This document shows positions 10,496-18,846 of a stretch of DNA of 64,000 nt, piece after piece. This DNA comes from an uncultured Litoreibacter sp. Its GTDB lineage: Bacteria; Pseudomonadota; Alphaproteobacteria; Rhodobacterales; Rhodobacteraceae. Position numbers and translations under genes: made by a program. The stretch is from NCBI GenBank assembly GCA_947501685.1, contig CANMWQ010000002.1:372001-436000 (forward strand), read 5' to 3'. How positions within the stretch are numbered: position 1 is the first letter of the stretch; each line of letters opens with the position of its first letter. Below the pieces are notes generated by a model, which worked only from the letters and a program-made list of their open reading frames with translations, was not told where the DNA came from and did no database searches.

Positions 10496-11040
10496 ATTTC
10501 GTTTCGCTTCATGTTGTGACGCAGACGTTCCAGCGCCAACCGTATTCGTGATTTGATCGTGCCAAGCGGCAGACCGGTTTCCGAGGCGATCTCTGCATGG
10601 GTGAGATCGCCAAAATAGGCTTTCTGGATAAGGTCCCTTTGCTTATCCGGCAGCGTCGCCAATGCGGCCACAAGCTGCATGCTTTCTTGTTGGAGCCCCA
10701 AAAGCTCTTCTGGTTCAGGATCCGCTTCCGGCCCCCATGTCAGTTCTTCCGGCTCCGGCCGGCGTTCTTTGCGCAGCAGGTCGATGCGCCGATTGCGGGC
10801 AATGGTAAAAATCCATGTCGCCACAGATGCCCGCGACGGATCAAACATCTCCGCTTTTCGCCAGAGCGTGATCATCACGTCCTGCGTACATTCCTCCGCC
10901 ATGCTCACGCTTGAGCCTGACTTGATCAAAAACGCCTTAACCCTCGGACCAAAATGGTCAAAAATCGCGGCAAAGGATGCGCGGTCGCGTTCCGCGCTGA
11001 TGCGCGACATGCAATCGACCCACTTGGTGTTCTCAGTCAT
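10492..11040 (-). CDS. rpoE: RNA polymerase ECF sigma factor RpoE (singlet-oxygen response)
   Basis: 182 residues from the ATG at 11040 (MTENTKWVDCM), which matches the length and N-terminus of R. sphaeroides RpoE; the frame stays open upstream but those codons overlap the likely promoter. Region 2 (FDHFGPRVKAFLIKSGSS, AEECTQDVMITLWRKAEMFDP, WIFTIARNRRIDLLRK) and region 4 (LPDKQRDLIQKAYFGDLTHAEIA with TGLPLGTIKSRIRLALERLR) are intact. It is followed by chrR and faces a divergent five-gene operon, the arrangement I recall for RSP_1092/RSP_1093 and RSP_1091-1087 in R. sphaeroides. Confidence 0.96.
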   Translation of the reverse strand: MTENTKWVDCMSRISAERDRASFAAIFDHFGPRVKAFLIKSGSSVSMAEECTQDVMITLWRKAEMFDPSRASVATWIFTIARNRRIDLLRKERRPEPEELTWGPEADPEPEELLGLQQESMQLVAALATLPDKQRDLIQKAYFGDLTHAEIASETGLPLGTIKSRIRLALERLRHNMKRNEI

Positions 11041-11161
11041 TTTATCCGGTTGCATGCGCCGTCTTGTTTTGATGCCCAAAGCTGGGGCCGAAACTGCATC
11101 ATCCGCAGAAATTGGTACACTCAAAGGCCGTTCAATGGTCTCAAGCTTTTCGATCATACAA

Positions 11162-11191
11162 CAACTACGTCGCAAACACGTTAGCGGATCA
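11162..11191 (-). promoter_or_regulatory. Candidate RpoE-dependent promoter of rpoE-chrR
   Basis: On the minus strand TGATCC (11191-11186) is followed after exactly 18 bp by TAGTTG (11167-11162). The recalled R. sphaeroides RpoE consensus is TGATC-N18-TAAGA-like, so the -35 is perfect and the -10 partial. It lies about 120 bp before the rpoE start and would give autoregulation. No equally good match was found for the plus-strand operon. Confidence 0.5.
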
Positions 11192-11264
11192 AATAATTCT
11201 CTTTAATCCGTTAGGGCCGTGTATCCGTATGACAATCACTACCAAAATCCTGCTGGAGACCTGA

Positions 11265-12560
11265 ATGCCCTTTGAAAATGTGCCCGTGGCGCCGAAACGA
11301 ATTGCTGTGATCGGTGGGGGCATCTCCGGAATGGGTGCGGCACATGCGTTGTCGCATGACCACCACGTCACATTGTTTGAAGCCGAACCTCGTCTTGGAG
11401 GCCACGCGCGCACCGTTTTGGCGGGCCGCAGAGGCGAGCAGCCGGTAGATACTGGCTTTATCGTCTACAACGACATCAACTACCCGAACCTCGTGCGGCT
11501 CTTTGAGGAGCTCGACGTGCCAACGGTGGACAGCGACATGAGCTTTGGCGTGTCCATCAAAGGCGGGCGGCTGGAATATGCGCTCGCCAGCTATGACACG
11601 ATTTTTGCGCAGCGCCGGAACGTCGCCGACCCGCGTTTCCTGCGGATGCTACGCGACATTATGCGCTTCAACACCCATGCGCCCGAAATGACCAAATCAT
11701 CGGATCAAAGCATCGGCGATTTCCTTGCGGTGCTTGGGACCGGCAAATGGTTTCGCGATCACTATTTGCTGCCCCTCACAGGTGCCATCTGGTCTACCCC
11801 GCTTACCCGTATGCTGGATTTCCCGGCCCAAACCCTCGTGGCGTTCCTCAAAAACCACGGGCTGACCGGCTATCACGACCCGCATCAATGGCGCACCGTG
11901 CAAGGCGGCTCGACGCAATATGTATCGCGGTTACAGGCGAGCCTTGCGTCCAAAGGCGCTGAGATAAGGCTTGGAGCTCCAATTCATTCCGTAATGCGTG
12001 GCATCAGAGGCGTGGAGATCACCCCGAAAGGTGGCGTTGCCGAGCTCTTTGACGAGGTGGTCTTCGCCTGCCACTCCGATCAGGCGCTGGCCATGCTTGC
12101 AGACCCGTCCCCGCATGAGCGCGACGCTCTGGGTGCCGTGCGCTACCAACCGAATACCTCTGTCCTGCATGCCGACGCCTCGTTGATGCCGAAGCGTCGC
12201 AAAGTGTGGTCCAGCTGGACCTATTGCGAAGACAAGTCCGGGGCGAGCGAGAAGATTGACCTGACCTATTGGATGAATTCGCTTCAGCCCATCCCGCAGG
12301 ATGACCCGATGTTTGTCACGCTGAACACCACGCGTCCGATCCGCGAAGAGCTGATCTATGACATCAATACATTCATGCACCCGGTCTTCGATCTGGCCGC
12401 CATCAATGCGCAACGTCAGATCACCGCCATGAACGGCACGAACGCCACATGGTTTTGCGGTGCCTGGATGAAGAACGGCTTCCACGAGGACGGCCTGTCC
12501 AGCGGTCTTGATGTGGCGGACGGTATCCTGGGCAGCGGCCTGTCGGTGGCGGCGGCTTGA
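11265..12560 (+). CDS. FAD-dependent amine-oxidase-like oxidoreductase, first gene of RpoE-linked operon
   Basis: 431 residues. The N-terminal Rossmann motif IAVIGGGISGMGAAHAL and the following EAEPRLGGHARTV block mark an FAD-binding NAD(P)/FAD oxidoreductase of the flavin amine oxidase / desaturase superfamily. It occupies the position of RSP_1091 of R. sphaeroides, an RpoE-regulated gene that, as I recall, was linked to dehydrogenation of methylated fatty acids in furan fatty-acid synthesis (UfaD); that identity is not proven here. It overlaps the next gene by 4 nt. No signal peptide is apparent, so it probably acts at the cytosolic face on membrane lipid. Confidence 0.88.
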   Translation: MPFENVPVAPKRIAVIGGGISGMGAAHALSHDHHVTLFEAEPRLGGHARTVLAGRRGEQPVDTGFIVYNDINYPNLVRLFEELDVPTVDSDMSFGVSIKGGRLEYALASYDTIFAQRRNVADPRFLRMLRDIMRFNTHAPEMTKSSDQSIGDFLAVLGTGKWFRDHYLLPLTGAIWSTPLTRMLDFPAQTLVAFLKNHGLTGYHDPHQWRTVQGGSTQYVSRLQASLASKGAEIRLGAPIHSVMRGIRGVEITPKGGVAELFDEVVFACHSDQALAMLADPSPHERDALGAVRYQPNTSVLHADASLMPKRRKVWSSWTYCEDKSGASEKIDLTYWMNSLQPIPQDDPMFVTLNTTRPIREELIYDINTFMHPVFDLAAINAQRQITAMNGTNATWFCGAWMKNGFHEDGLSSGLDVADGILGSGLSVAAA

Positions 12561-13315
12561 ACCAAATCCAACATATCGCGGGAACCACGTTCCACGGGCG
12601 GAAGGGCAGCGTTGAAAACGCGTTCTCTTACGGCGTGGATTACGTGATGTTCAATCCGGAGGAGGAGGTCTCCGCTCCGGCGCTGTTCTCTCGAAATGGT
12701 GGCAATCTTGTCTCGCTCTGGGACCGCGACCACGGCGGCGCGCCAAAATCGGGCACTGGAGCCGCCTGGGTCCGGCAAGTTTTGCAAGCCCACGGTCTGG
12801 ACGCGGTGGTCACGACGATCACCTTGCTGGCCCAGCCGCGCGTATTTGGCCATGTGTTCAACCCGGTCAGCTTCTGGCTTGGGTTTGACGCGGAGGGTGG
12901 TTTGCGGGTCGTGATCCCCGAAGTGTCAAACACCTATGGCGACCGTCATTCCTACCTTTGCGTGCATGACGATCACCGGGTGATCGCTGGAACGGACACG
13001 CTGGACGCCGCCAAGATTTTCTATGTCTCGCCCTTTCAACCTGTGGAGGGTGGCTACAGTTTCCGCTTTGACATTCGCGACGACAAGATCGGCATTTGGA
13101 TCGACTATAGTGCAGGTGAGAACGGTTTACTGGCGACGCTGACCGGGCAGCGCCTTCCGCTGACAAACGCGTCGATCCTGCGCGCCTGCCTGCGTCGGCC
13201 TTTCGGGTCTCGCCGGGTGCTGGGGTTGATCCACTGGCAGGCTCTGAAACTGTGGTGGAAAGGCGCGATGTTCCGCACCCGTCCGGAACCCCCGACAGAA
13301 GAAATCTCAAGATGA
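12557..13315 (+). CDS. DUF1365 family protein
   Basis: 252 residues. The pattern FHGRKGSVENAFSYGVDYVMF, FGHVFNPVSFWLGFD and YVSPFQPVEGGYSFRF is that of DUF1365 proteins, which almost always follow the FAD oxidoreductase of the preceding gene and often a cyclopropane-fatty-acid-synthase relative. The biochemical role is unestablished. The start is taken as the TTG at 12557, overlapping the upstream stop (TTGA); no ATG exists early enough to keep the conserved N-terminus. Its stop overlaps the next gene by 4 nt. Confidence 0.85.
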   Translation: MNQIQHIAGTTFHGRKGSVENAFSYGVDYVMFNPEEEVSAPALFSRNGGNLVSLWDRDHGGAPKSGTGAAWVRQVLQAHGLDAVVTTITLLAQPRVFGHVFNPVSFWLGFDAEGGLRVVIPEVSNTYGDRHSYLCVHDDHRVIAGTDTLDAAKIFYVSPFQPVEGGYSFRFDIRDDKIGIWIDYSAGENGLLATLTGQRLPLTNASILRACLRRPFGSRRVLGLIHWQALKLWWKGAMFRTRPEPPTEEISR

Positions 13316-14550
13316 GCGTGCTTTCTCCAGCGCGCAACGACCGGCTCCCCGCCTGGTCGCTCTTTGGTGCAATCCTGTCCGCGGCGGGGCTGCCGATCTA
13401 TATCTATGCGCCCAAGTTCTATGCCGACAATTTCGGCATCAGCCTCGCGCTGCTGGGCGGGGTGCTCTTCGGCCTACGGCTGTTTGACGTGGTTCAGGAC
13501 CCGGTTCTGGGCTGGGTCAGCGAACGGCTTGGCAAGCTGCGCCGCTACGCCATCTGGGGTGCGGGGCTGGTGTTGGCAGGTTCCATGTATGGGCTCTTCG
13601 CCGTGGCCCCTCCAATAAACGCGGTCATCTGGTTCGCGTTGATGATCACCGGGCTGTTTACAGCCTTCAGCTTCATGACCATCAATTTCTACGCCGAGGG
13701 GGTGACCAAAGCCTCCGACATGGAAGGCGGTCACACCCGCCTCGCCGCTTGGCGCGAAACCGGCGCTCTGTTGGGCGTCTGTCTCGCCGCCATGGCTCCC
13801 AGCGCGCTGACCCCTATTGCCGATGCGCCTTTTGCCATTTTCGCCGTGTCCTTCAGCCTCTTCGTCATCGCAGCGCTCCTGTGGATGACGCCCGAATGGA
13901 CAGGCGGCGGCACGCAAGAGCCGACCCCGATCCGCGCAATCCTCGCAGATACAACCGCGCGACGTTTGCTGGTTTTGGCGCTGATCAACGCGACCCCGCT
14001 GGCGGTCTCCTCAACCCTGTTCCTGTTCTTCGTCGAAAGCCGCCTGGATGCGCCCGGTTGGGAAGGCCCGCTTCTGGTGCTGTTCTTCCTTGCCGCCGCG
14101 GCCTCCAGCCCGTTCTGGGCGAGGCTCTCTGACCGCGTCGGGCCGAAACGCGCGCTGCTCTGCGCTATGGCGCTTGCGATCGCTTCTTTTGCCTGCGTCC
14201 TCGCGTTGGGCTCTGGCGATATCTGGTTATTTGCGCTGATCTGCGTGGTCTCCGGGGCCACAATCGGTGCCGACCTGACACTGTTGCCGGCAATGTTTGC
14301 CAAGCGCATGGCGCAGGTCGCCCCAAATGGCGGGCAAGGGTTCGGGCTGTGGTCCCTTGTGTCGAAATTTACGCTCGCCTTTGCCGCCGCCGTATTGCTG
14401 CCGATCCTGCAGCTCACCGGCTTTACCTCCGGTGCAGCGGACAACCCTGAGACAGCCCTCAACACGCTGACGCTGCTCTATGCGTTGGTGCCATGCATTC
14501 TGAAACTCGTAGCCATTGGCCTTTTGGCCGCCACTCCTTTGGAGGACTGA
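13312..14550 (+). CDS. MFS transporter (GPH/MelB-like)
   Basis: 412 residues, about 12 membrane helices. The motif FGLRLFDVVQDPVLGWVSERLG near residue 55 is the loop signature of the glycoside-pentoside-hexuronide:cation symporter branch (similar to D-x(3)-DP-x-G-x(3)-D-R). It corresponds in position to RSP_1089 of the R. sphaeroides RpoE operon. The substrate is unknown; its setting among lipid-modifying genes suggests movement of a lipid or lipid precursor rather than sugar, which is inference. ATGA overlap upstream and a 3-nt gap downstream show tight coupling. Confidence 0.85.
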   Translation: MSVLSPARNDRLPAWSLFGAILSAAGLPIYIYAPKFYADNFGISLALLGGVLFGLRLFDVVQDPVLGWVSERLGKLRRYAIWGAGLVLAGSMYGLFAVAPPINAVIWFALMITGLFTAFSFMTINFYAEGVTKASDMEGGHTRLAAWRETGALLGVCLAAMAPSALTPIADAPFAIFAVSFSLFVIAALLWMTPEWTGGGTQEPTPIRAILADTTARRLLVLALINATPLAVSSTLFLFFVESRLDAPGWEGPLLVLFFLAAAASSPFWARLSDRVGPKRALLCAMALAIASFACVLALGSGDIWLFALICVVSGATIGADLTLLPAMFAKRMAQVAPNGGQGFGLWSLVSKFTLAFAAAVLLPILQLTGFTSGAADNPETALNTLTLLYALVPCILKLVAIGLLAATPLED

Positions 14551-14553
14551 CCT

Positions 14554-15132
14554 ATGGACGTTCTACTCTACCTTGCGATTGGCGCGGCGGTTGTCGCGTC
14601 GCTGGCCTATCTTCATCGAAGCAAGATGTCATTCATCGCGCAACACCCCGACGATTATGAAGAGCACGGTCATGTGCTGAACCTGCGCGAACACCTGAAT
14701 GGCCCAATCATTTGCGAAGGCGTGCTTTACGGCCCCTTTGGCAAGGTCACCTCGCGGTTCGTCGCGGATATGAATGTCACTTGGGACGGGAATATTGGTA
14801 CGATGACGGAGCATTTCCGCTATGATGACGGCTCCACACAGGATCGGTGCTGGACGCTGACCTTGGGCAATGACGGGTCGGTCAAAGCAACCGCGCCTGA
14901 CGTGATTGGAGAGAGCCGCGGCATGGCAAAGGGGCACGCCTTGCAACTGCTCTACAAGCTGAAATTGCCAGAAAGCGCGGGCGGCCATGTACTGGATGCG
15001 GTGGACTGGATGTATGTGGTAGAGAACGGCACGATCATGAATCGCAGCCAGTTCCGCAAGTTTGGCATCAAGGTGGCCGAGCTGGTCGCAACCATGCGCA
15101 AGACGGAAGTCCAAATGAAAGAAGCCGCGTGA
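14554..15132 (+). CDS. DUF3833 family protein, putative lipid-associated
   Basis: 192 residues with an N-terminal hydrophobic helix (VLLYLAIGAAVVASLAYL) acting as a membrane anchor or signal. The body (LREHLNGPIICEGVLYGPFGKVTSRFVADMNVTWDG, quoted in part: GPFGKVTSRFVADM) is lipocalin-like beta strands as in DUF3833 proteins. It matches the position of RSP_1088 in the R. sphaeroides RpoE regulon. Function not established. GTGA overlap with the following SDR gene. Confidence 0.82.
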   Translation: MDVLLYLAIGAAVVASLAYLHRSKMSFIAQHPDDYEEHGHVLNLREHLNGPIICEGVLYGPFGKVTSRFVADMNVTWDGNIGTMTEHFRYDDGSTQDRCWTLTLGNDGSVKATAPDVIGESRGMAKGHALQLLYKLKLPESAGGHVLDAVDWMYVVENGTIMNRSQFRKFGIKVAELVATMRKTEVQMKEAA

Positions 15133-15863
15133 GGTCTTTCTCCGGAAAACGCTACTGGCTCGTCGGCGCCTCCGCAGGCCTCGGGGAGGCCTTGGCCCAT
15201 AAGCTCGCAGATGCAGGCGCTGAGGTGATCGTCTCCGCGCGGGGCGAGGAGCAGCTGCAAAGAGTCGTAGCCGATCTGGGCGGGGCCGCGTCTTACGTGA
15301 CGGTGGATGTCAGCGATGCCGATGACGTAGCGCGTGCGGCGGCGGAAGTCGGTGAGATTGACGGCTACGTGCATCTCGCCGGGGTCTATTGGCCGCTGGC
15401 CGCGCAGGACTGGGACGGCCACAAGGTCGCGGCGATGCTGGACATCAACATGACCGGCATGGCGCGGGTTCTGGGTCATGTGGTCCCGCCAATGGTCAAA
15501 CGTGATGCGGGTCATATCGTGATCACCTCCTCGCTGACGGGGTTTCGGGGCTTGCCGGGCTCCATTGGTTATACCGCCTCCAAGGCCGCCGCCATGAGCT
15601 TGGCGGAATGCATGGAATGCGACCTGCGCAACACGGGCGTTGACGTGCAGGTGGCCAATCCCGGGTTCATCAAGACGCAGCTTACCGACAAGAACGACTT
15701 CAAAATGCCGTTCATTATGGAGCCCGACGAGGCCGCGCAAATCATGTTCGCTCACATGAAATTCGGCGGCTTCAAACGCAGCTTCCCGACGCTGTTCAGT
15801 CTGGTGTTCCGGGGCAGCCAATTCCTGCCTGACTGGTTGTATTTCCGCATCTTTGGACGGTAG
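15129..15863 (+). CDS. Short-chain dehydrogenase/reductase, last gene of RpoE-linked operon
   Basis: 244 residues. Cofactor motif VGASAGLGEALA near the N-terminus, the NAG-equivalent region HLAGVYWPLAA, catalytic Ser in TSSLTGF and YTASK as the YxxxK pair. Start is GTG at 15129 overlapping the preceding stop. The C-terminal hydrophobic tail (FSLVFRGSQFLPDWLYFRIFG) suggests membrane association, fitting a lipid substrate. It corresponds in order to RSP_1087. Substrate not determinable from sequence. Confidence 0.88.
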   Translation: MRSFSGKRYWLVGASAGLGEALAHKLADAGAEVIVSARGEEQLQRVVADLGGAASYVTVDVSDADDVARAAAEVGEIDGYVHLAGVYWPLAAQDWDGHKVAAMLDINMTGMARVLGHVVPPMVKRDAGHIVITSSLTGFRGLPGSIGYTASKAAAMSLAECMECDLRNTGVDVQVANPGFIKTQLTDKNDFKMPFIMEPDEAAQIMFAHMKFGGFKRSFPTLFSLVFRGSQFLPDWLYFRIFGR

Positions 15864-15865
15864 CG

Positions 15866-15880
15866 CGCCGCAAAACGGCG
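15866..15880 (+). terminator. Weak hairpin after the RpoE-linked operon
   Basis: CGCCG-CAAAA-CGGCG stem-loop immediately after the SDR stop codon, without a real T-tract. Could be a weak terminator or an mRNA 3'-end stabiliser. Confidence 0.3.
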
Positions 15881-15947
15881 GCTTCAAGTCGCGTGTGGCA
15901 GGCTGATCGCAAGGCCGGACTGGTTTATAGTCCGCCCTGAGGAGATC

Positions 15948-18716
15948 ATGCCCATGTCTGAGACCATCACATTCACGCTCGACGGCCAACAGGTCGAGGC
16001 GCGTCCCGGCGAAACCATCTGGGAAACCGCCAAGCGCGTCGGGACCACGATCCCTCACCTGTGTCACAAGGATGCGCCGGGCTATCGCAGCGACGGAAAC
16101 TGCCGCGCCTGCATGGTCGAGATCGACGGAGAGCGGACCTTGGCGGCCTCCTGTATTCGGGAGCCCTCCGAGGGCATGGTCGTCTCCTCTCAAGGCGCGC
16201 GGGAAACCAATGCCCGTCGGATGGTCATGGAAATGCTGGTCGCCGACCAGCCGGAGCGTGACGTGGCGCATGACAAGTCCTCTCACCTCTGGGACATGGC
16301 CGAAGAGCAGGGCGTCAGCGAGAGCCGCCTGCCTGAGCTGGAAAAAGCCCGTGTCCCGCTACTGGACAATTCCCACGTTGCAATGAGCGTCAATCTGGAC
16401 GCCTGCATTCAGTGTGGCCTTTGTGTGCGCGCCTGCCGCGAGGTGCAGGTCAATGACGTGATCGGGATGGCAGGACGTGGGCATGACGCCTATCCGGTTT
16501 TCGACATTGACGATCCCATGGGCGCGTCTTCTTGCGTGGCCTGCGGCGAGTGTGTTCAGGCCTGCCCGACAGGTGCGCTGATGCCCGCTACAGCGGTGGA
16601 TGAAAACCAGCAGGGTGACCTGAAGGATTTCGACCGTGAGGTGAAATCCGTCTGTCCCTATTGCGGTGTCGGCTGTCAGTTGTCGTTCAAGATCAAGGAT
16701 GACAAGATTGCATGGGTCGATGGCATAGATGGCCCCGCCAATGAAAACCGTCTCTGCGTCAAAGGCCGCTTTGGGTTCGATTATATCGACCACAAACACC
16801 GCCTGACCAAACCGCTGATCCGCCGCGACGACGCGCCTGCAAAGGGCTTGAACGTCGATCCAGGTAACTTGTCCTCGCATTTCCGCGAAGCGACTTGGGA
16901 TGAAGCTTTGGACATGGCTGCCAACGGAATGAAGGGCCGCGGTAGCGAAATCGCAGGCTTCGGCTCCGCCAAATGTTCCAATGAAGAAGCCTATCTGTTC
17001 CAAAAGTTGATCCGTCAGGCCTTCAAGCACAACAATGTCGACCACTGCACCCGGCTCTGCCACGCGTCGTCGGTCTCTGCCCTGCTGGAAAATGTAGGCT
17101 CCGGCGCAGTAACGGCGACATTCAACGAGATCGAGAACGCAGACGTCGCAATCGTCATCGGAGCCAACCCGACCGAAAACCACCCCGTTGCGGCCACCTA
17201 TTTCAAGCAATTCACCAAACGCGGCGGCAAGCTGATCGTGATGGACCCGCGCGGCCAAGGCCTTAAGCGCCATGCGTCGCATATGCTGCAATTCCGCCCC
17301 GGCGCGGATGTCTCAATGCTGAACGCGATCATGCATGTGATCGTGGAAGAGAAGCTTTACGACCAGCAATATATCGACGGCTATACCGAGAATTGGGAAG
17401 AGATGAAGGCGCATCTCAAGGCCTTCTCGCCCGAAAAAATGACCGATATTTGTGGCATTGCTCCCGACGTGCTGCGCGACGTGGCGCGGGTCTGGGCCGG
17501 GGCCAAGGCTGGCATGATTTTCTGGGGCATGGGCGTGTCGCAACATATCCACGGCACGGACAACTCGCGCTGCCTGATCTCGCTGGCGCTGATGTGCGGT
17601 CAGGTCGGCCGCCCCGGCGCCGGGCTGCACCCGCTGCGTGGGCAGAACAACGTGCAGGGTGCCTCTGACGCCGGGCTGATCCCGATGTTCCTGCCGGATT
17701 ATCAGTCGGTCACCGATGACGGCGTGCGCTCTGCATTTACCGATGTTTGGGGATCGGATGACTTCTCTAACGAGAAAGGCCTGACCGTGGTGGAAATCAT
17801 GGGGGCCATTCATGATGGTGACATCAAGGGCATGTATGTGCTTGGTGAAAACCCGGCCATGTCGGACCCCGATGTGGACCACGCCCGCGCCGCATTGGCC
17901 AAGCTGGATCATCTGGTGGTGCAGGACATTTTCCTGACGGAAACGGCCAACTATGCCGACGTGATCCTGCCCGCAAGCGCATGGGCGGAAAAGACCGGGA
18001 CTGTCACCAACACCAACCGGCAGGTGCAGATGGGGCGTCCCGCTGTGGCGCCTCCGGGCGAGGCCAAGGAAGACTGGTGGATCGAGACCGAGCTGGCCAA
18101 GCGCCTTGGCTTGGGCTGGACCTATACGCACCCCAAGGAGGTCTTCGCCGAGATGAAGATGAACATGGGGTCTTTGGACAACATCACTTGGGAACGGCTT
18201 GAAGGCGAGGCGGTGACCTACCCGTCGCTCAGCCCAGAAGATCCCGGTCAGGCCATCGTCTTTGGCGACGGTTTCCCCCGCCAAGATGGCCGCGCCAGGT
18301 TCACGCCTGCCAATGTGATTGCTCCCGATGAAAGCCCGGATGCGGACTATCCGTTCATCCTGATCACGGGTCGCCAGCTTGAGCATTGGCATACGGGCTC
18401 CATGACCCGGCGGGCTTCGGTGCTTGATGGGTTGGAGCCAGAGGCAAATTGTTCCTTGCACCCCAAGACCCTGCGCAAGCTGGGCGTGGAGCCGGGGGGG
18501 TTGATCCAGTTGACCACGCGGCGTGGTTCCGTGACCGTGATGGCGCGGGCGGATCGGGCGGTGTCAGAGGATAACGTCTTCCTGCCATTTGCCTATGTCG
18601 AAGCTGCGGCGAACATCCTGACCAACTCGGCGCTTGATCCTTATGGCAAGATCCCGGAGTTCAAGTTTTCGGCTGTCCGGGTTGAGAAGCCAAAACAGGC
18701 TTTGGCTGCGGAATAA
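15948..18716 (+). CDS. Molybdenum formate dehydrogenase, alpha subunit (Cys type)
   Basis: 922 residues. Domain order: NuoG-like [2Fe-2S] domain (PHLCHKDAPGYRSDGNCRAC), two [4Fe-4S] ferredoxin clusters (CIQCGLCVRAC, CVACGECVQACPTGA), a further [4Fe-4S] motif CPYCGVGC, then the molybdopterin oxidoreductase body and MGD-binding C-terminal domain. The active-site region reads DHCTRLCHASSV, so the Mo ligand is cysteine, not selenocysteine. It should oxidise formate to CO2. Unlike the fds/fdh operons, no diaphorase beta/gamma or fdhD genes are adjacent. ATG at 15948 has GAGGAG just upstream; 15954 is an alternative start. Confidence 0.92.
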   Translation: MPMSETITFTLDGQQVEARPGETIWETAKRVGTTIPHLCHKDAPGYRSDGNCRACMVEIDGERTLAASCIREPSEGMVVSSQGARETNARRMVMEMLVADQPERDVAHDKSSHLWDMAEEQGVSESRLPELEKARVPLLDNSHVAMSVNLDACIQCGLCVRACREVQVNDVIGMAGRGHDAYPVFDIDDPMGASSCVACGECVQACPTGALMPATAVDENQQGDLKDFDREVKSVCPYCGVGCQLSFKIKDDKIAWVDGIDGPANENRLCVKGRFGFDYIDHKHRLTKPLIRRDDAPAKGLNVDPGNLSSHFREATWDEALDMAANGMKGRGSEIAGFGSAKCSNEEAYLFQKLIRQAFKHNNVDHCTRLCHASSVSALLENVGSGAVTATFNEIENADVAIVIGANPTENHPVAATYFKQFTKRGGKLIVMDPRGQGLKRHASHMLQFRPGADVSMLNAIMHVIVEEKLYDQQYIDGYTENWEEMKAHLKAFSPEKMTDICGIAPDVLRDVARVWAGAKAGMIFWGMGVSQHIHGTDNSRCLISLALMCGQVGRPGAGLHPLRGQNNVQGASDAGLIPMFLPDYQSVTDDGVRSAFTDVWGSDDFSNEKGLTVVEIMGAIHDGDIKGMYVLGENPAMSDPDVDHARAALAKLDHLVVQDIFLTETANYADVILPASAWAEKTGTVTNTNRQVQMGRPAVAPPGEAKEDWWIETELAKRLGLGWTYTHPKEVFAEMKMNMGSLDNITWERLEGEAVTYPSLSPEDPGQAIVFGDGFPRQDGRARFTPANVIAPDESPDADYPFILITGRQLEHWHTGSMTRRASVLDGLEPEANCSLHPKTLRKLGVEPGGLIQLTTRRGSVTVMARADRAVSEDNVFLPFAYVEAAANILTNSALDPYGKIPEFKFSAVRVEKPKQALAAE

Positions 18717-18734
18717 TCTGCCAGACACGTTATC

Positions 18735-18748
18735 TGAACGCTTGTTCA
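18735..18748. promoter_or_regulatory. Inverted repeat upstream of the Liv/ligase operon, possible TetR-type operator
   Basis: TGAACGCTTGTTCA, a TGAAC-N4-GTTCA inverted repeat about 100 bp before the acyl-CoA ligase start, in the only sizeable gap before that operon. TetR-family regulators of fatty-acid genes often use such short palindromes. No TetR gene is in view. Confidence 0.35.
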
Positions 18749-18846
18749 AAAGTATTGTTTGACGTGAGGACGACCTCTGCCGCACAGTATTGTGACATAG
18801 GCCTGGGGGAGGAGTTCCGGCAGGTGACGTGATCTGGGAGGATAAC

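Noticed and set aside
14952-16286. Minus-strand frame (444 codons) across DUF3833, SDR and formate dehydrogenase
   Set aside because: Spans three well-supported plus-strand genes; no recognisable protein signature.
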